In this document: positions 9,341 through 13,352 of the stretch, one piece after another
Position numbering within the stretch: position 1 is the stretch's first letter
Layout: each line of letters begins with the position of its first letter
NCBI GenBank assembly: GCA_027575765.1
Contig: JANBPT010001151.1
Coordinates: forward strand, 1 to 13,352
Direction: 5' to 3'
DNA from: Tieghemiomyces parasiticus
Taxonomy: Eukaryota; Kickxellomycota; Dimargaritomycetes; Dimargaritales; Dimargaritaceae
DNA length: 13,352 nucleotides
Notes under the pieces: model-generated
The model's database searches: none
What the model saw: the letters and a program-made list of their open reading frames with translations, nothing else
What the model was told of the DNA's origin: nothing
Program-made: the position numbers and the translations under genes

Positions 9341-9354
9341 ATATATAAATATAT
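9341..9354 (+). promoter_or_regulatory. AT-rich polyadenylation-type element after the release-factor gene
   Basis: ATATATAAATATAT lies about 95 bases after the stop codon at 9246-9248. It contains TATATA, a yeast-type efficiency element, in otherwise GC-balanced DNA. It fits the 3' end of the release-factor transcript. TATATAAAT could also serve as a TATA box for something further right, but I see no good gene there. Confidence 0.35.
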
Positions 9355-11076
9355 GGAAATGTGATACACGGACTGTTGGGAGGGAAAGGTCGGAAACGCA
9401 GTGTCTCATGGACACCATGGCCTTCCCACCATATGGATCTTGGGCAACGGCAGATGGGCTAAAGATGGTAATTATGCAGCTGCTTTCCCCTCCCCCCTTT
9501 GGGTTGGCCTGCATGAGAAAAAAATGATACATGTTGGGATGAAAAGGATGGGTTAGTTGCCACAGCTGCCCATTTATTTTATTTATTGTTCACAGCGGGT
9601 GGGGAGGACGCTTCCTATTACCCACATACCTTACGCTGTAGGCCACATCAAAAAAACGGAAACAAAAAAAAGCTGGTAATGGGAAATGGGGACTTTCACG
9701 GTTATCAGTCACTGTTTCTGACCATGCCAGTCCATTCGCAGACTGGCATTTATGTCATCCTATGGAGGCACCAAACCCAACCAGAGCTGTTGAGACAAAA
9801 CAAACATGTAATCAGCTGATTAGCACACCCCTGCTGTACCCCTCCCCCTCCTCTCCCCCTGCTGCTATTAAGTTGGCCTTCTATCAACGAGGAGAATGTA
9901 TATCTCAAGTCCTTAAGCACCTCAAGTATGTCCTGATCCAGCCTAAAGGAAGTCCCAGTGTTTCCGTGTGACCCTCCTTTATACTGCGATTGGGTTGGGG
10001 ACGCTGCACGTTTCAGGAGGAACCGACAGCTGATGACCCCTCCCCCCTCTTCCAGCAGTAGTACCAGGTTGTTGACCTCCGGGTTTTCAAAGTCGGAAGA
10101 TCCTGAACAGACTAGCTCTTGCGGAATTTGGGGGGACTGGTACGATAAACTAGCAAACTGGAGGTGACAGCGGTTGGGGTACCCCCCCCACACCCTCCTG
10201 AAGTTGACGGGAGATGGAAAACAACAGTAGTTGAAGATGACACTATTAGATCCCCCAGCTGAATATGCCGCACATGTGGTGGACATCCAGGTACACACTA
10301 CTCTCCCAAGAGCTGCAACTACTGCGAGGCATCCGTCACTGTAGTAATTGATCGTATAGTATGACACTACGTCATGTATCCTTAATCACTACGCAACTTG
10401 CAGTAAATTAGGTGTGGCGAGTAGTTTCATTGGAGAAAAATCTGTTCTGGGACCTAACAAGGAAAAGAAGCCGGTACGTGTTAGAAAGGGAAGGAGATAA
10501 GGGGTTATTGGGAAAAGGTGGTAAAAAATACAAATCATGTACACAGCTGGGGGGTTACTACATTATACACGACAAAGGAAGACCAGAAAGGGAACGGGTG
10601 AAGGCGGGCAAGGCGTAGTGTGGACGGAAGGATACGGCGAAGGTGGTAGAATGGAATCAAAAGAAGGGGGGAGGTAGCGAGGTGGGAAGGAGACGACCAA
10701 GAAGGCCAGAGTTCAACGATGGAGAGTGGTGGGAGAAGGGAGGGCCGGTAGAAATAAGCAGTTGAGATGTCCGAATCGACTGGCAGCGCGAGGGGGTTAA
10801 CGAAATCAGCCCCAACAGAGTGGCAACTGGGGGGAGGGGGAGAGAGAGAGAGGGGTAACCTAGGGGCCGGTCACATTGGAAGGTCCCGAGACCGGCGGTG
10901 GACTGTGGGCGATGAAGGGAGGACAGGGTACGCGCAAATCCCGCAGACTAGGGTTCACTTGCTGTGCTTTCTCCCCCTCCCCTCCACCAATTCCCTTAAC
11001 TACTCATTCAACCTCTCTCTCGTCATGTGCCACCGTGGCCTAGAGGAAGGGAGAGGGCAAAGCAGTCCACCTTTTG
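9355..11076. other. Intergenic region with possible eroded coding sequence
   Basis: No gene can be called. A perfect 9-bp inverted repeat with an 8-base loop lies at 9724-9749. The minus strand holds an unbroken 205-codon frame at 9750-10367 without nameable motifs. On the opposite strand, 10266-10325 encodes a four-cysteine pattern CRTC...CNYC in a frame broken by stops upstream. A C8 run lies at 10182-10189. From about 10400 to 10950 the plus strand is conspicuously purine-rich, and this continues on the far side of the ubiquitin-AN1 gene. Confidence 0.4.
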
Positions 11077-12083
<1,007 letters not shown>

Positions 12084-13212
12084 CGAGAGACGGTAATGCC
12101 TGGTGGGAGAAGCGAAAAGGGATGGAGTTGCACACGGTCAATCACGCAACCCCTTGGGAGGGGCGCGAGTCATCGGATACGAGGGGAACATCGTGAAGGG
12201 TGTGTGAGAGGAGAAAGGTTGTAAAGTGAACCAGACAGGGGTCGGACGAATAGGGCGGGATGAACGGAGATGGCCGGAGTGGGAGGAGGTTCTCGGTGGC
12301 GCAGGCGGCGGCGACACCCACTGGCCACAGATAGGTTGGAGGCAGAGGGGCAAGCGCGGCTGATGAATAATCTGGCCGGAATGAGTCAAATGCCAAAGGT
12401 TAAAGAAAAAAGACAAGGGAGGGAAGGTGTCCGGGGCCGTGGCAGCATAAAGGGAGGGGGAACCGGGAGAGCCCGGATTAGGTATAAACGGGGGGGGGAC
12501 CAGTAGAGAGGGCCAATTTGGGACCTCCCCCTCTCTCATCAATGCATGCGCATAGGGCACCGAGATGTGGGAAGGGGTGGAGAGGCTGGGGCGGAGAGTG
12601 GATGTGGAACGCACAGCCTATCCTTCCTCTATCCCACCCACACACCCACCACCATACCACCCCCGTCGAAATCCGCCGGCCCTATTGTTGTGGGCGTGGT
12701 CCGAGATCCTCGCATATACCGCATAGAAACTTCGCCCATCGCTTATGTATGGCCGGCTGGCGACCCTGCCCTGCGTGGCCCACCTGGTCGCTGTTTGGCC
12801 GGCTGCAGTGGTTGCATGGCCGGTCAAACGCATAAGGCCCCGATTTTGGTTGGCCGGCTCCACCATTGGGCCGCATTGAAGTGGATAGAGCCTATGTGCA
12901 CGCGAACCGACGGGGTGGATAGAGAAGCCCACTCGTGCGGCGTATTTTTCCTATCCGCCCAAAATCGTCCATGCGTTTGAGTTGGATTCTACCAATTGGA
13001 GGAGACGGACTCGGGAAGCCAGTAGGTTCCAGCGCCACGCCTTTTTTCTCTCCCCTAACTTACCGGCGGGCGCCTCCGCCCTCCTCCCACACAAAAGCAG
13101 CCGTTTGCTACGTCTGGGCCCCGCCACCCAGCCCCCCTCCTAGCCTAGTAGCCAGTGGGTCATCCTTTATCCGGGCAAGTGTTGCACTTACTGAAGCTAC
13201 CTAGCCAACAGG
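12084..13212. other. Intergenic region: purine-rich tract and GGCCGG cluster
   Basis: The plus strand is purine-rich to about 12600, including a G9 run at 12490-12498, and carries no convincing gene. A cluster of GGCCGG motifs lies at 12676-12859 (separate entry). Overlapping open frames on both strands (12546-12980 plus, 12618-12932 minus) have no recognisable motifs. The last few hundred bases would be the 3' flank of the gene entering from the right edge. Confidence 0.4.
12676..12859. repeat. Cluster of five GGCCGG motifs
   Basis: GGCCGG occurs on the plus strand at 12751, 12797, 12818 and 12852, three of them followed by CT, and on the minus strand at 12676-12681. Spacing is irregular (about 75, 46, 21 and 34 bases). 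Fewer than one occurrence would be expected by chance in this length. The motifs may be protein-binding sites or remnants of a short repeat. Confidence 0.5.
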
Positions 13213-13347
13213 TTAATTTTTTTTATAGAAAATGGCCATGTAGGTGCGGAAGGCGGGAAGCCCGGCCCACTGGTCGCCAACATTACCCGATGTGAGGGGC
13301 GGCATACACACCGTGGAGAACCCGAGACTTTCCACTAGTTCATCTTC
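13213..13347 (-). CDS. C-terminal exon of an unrecognised protein, cut by the window edge
   Basis: The last 44 codons of a gene entering from the right edge and ending in TAA at 13215-13213. The peptide starts EDELVESLGF, includes MPPLTSGNVGDQWAGLPAF and ends TYMAIFYKKN. Codon third positions are mostly G or C until the last codons, and the composition looks like real protein, unlike the frames in the neighbouring intergenic DNA. Upstream the frame meets TAG directly before GAA (minus strand ATTAG|GAA), which reads naturally as a 3' splice site, so this is probably a final exon. I do not recognise the family; the hydrophobic, aromatic C-terminus gives no firm clue. It has the same orientation as the ubiquitin-AN1 gene. 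Confidence 0.55.
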   Translation of the reverse strand, partial: EDELVESLGFSTVCMPPLTSGNVGDQWAGLPAFRTYMAIFYKKN

Positions 13348-13352
13348 CTAAT

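Noticed and set aside
1517..9749. Perfect inverted repeats sharing a TGCCA/TGGCA core at 1517-1540, 4036-4065 and 9724-9749
   Set aside because: About two perfect 8-bp hairpins with short loops are expected in a window of this length. The shared core is curious, but the flanks are unrelated, so I do not call a repeat family.
12478..12980. Overlapping 60-144 codon frames on both strands near the GGCCGG cluster
   Set aside because: GC-rich DNA keeps several frames open; no splice signals, motifs or consistent codon preference support a gene.

Overview
The window looks like nuclear DNA of a fungus. The ubiquitin moiety in it carries the fungal residue set Ser19/Asp24/Ser28. The best-defined gene has four GT-AG introns, one with a TACTGAC branch point. 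A small secreted precursor has a Kex2-type Lys-Arg site, and ubiquitin fused to an AN1 zinc finger is a known fungal arrangement. I suspect an early-diverging, gene-sparse lineage, but I cannot name a species. Only about a third of the window is explained by recognisable genes. The rest is long, mostly unrecognisable intergenic DNA with several G8-9/C8-9 runs.

Layout, left to right. 1-2113: no recognisable gene. 2114-2266 (minus): a 50-residue secreted peptide precursor with a TATA box about 100 bases upstream. 2373-4550: nothing recognisable. About 4554-5790 (minus): a dead mariner-family transposon with a DD34D-type transposase relic broken by stops and frameshifts. 5790-7062: nothing certain; the leader of the next gene probably lies at its right end. 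7063-9248 (plus): a five-exon gene for a mitochondrial class I peptide chain release factor (RF1/MRF1 type). 9249-11076: AT-rich 3' signals, then unrecognised DNA that may hold an eroded zinc-finger ORF. 11077-11763 (minus): near-perfect ubiquitin fused through a low-complexity linker to a C-terminal AN1 zinc finger. 11764-13212: purine-rich DNA, then a cluster of GGCCGG motifs. 13213-13347 (minus): the last 44 codons of a gene running off the right edge.

The genes do not form a pathway; they are separate eukaryotic transcription units. Four observations deserve most attention. First, introns 3 and 4 of the release-factor gene carry a perfectly complementary 16-base GU/CA pair around a symmetric 96-nt exon. 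The CA side lies against the intron 4 branch point, and a perfect hairpin encloses the intron 4 acceptor, which suggests regulated skipping or circularisation of exon 4. Second, the ubiquitin of the AN1 fusion is essentially authentic ubiquitin and looks cleavable. Third, the short precursor would release a 22-residue Gly/Trp-rich peptide. Fourth, a mariner (DD34D) relic sits in what looks like a fungal genome. No sequence search could be run; all family calls come from reading motifs.
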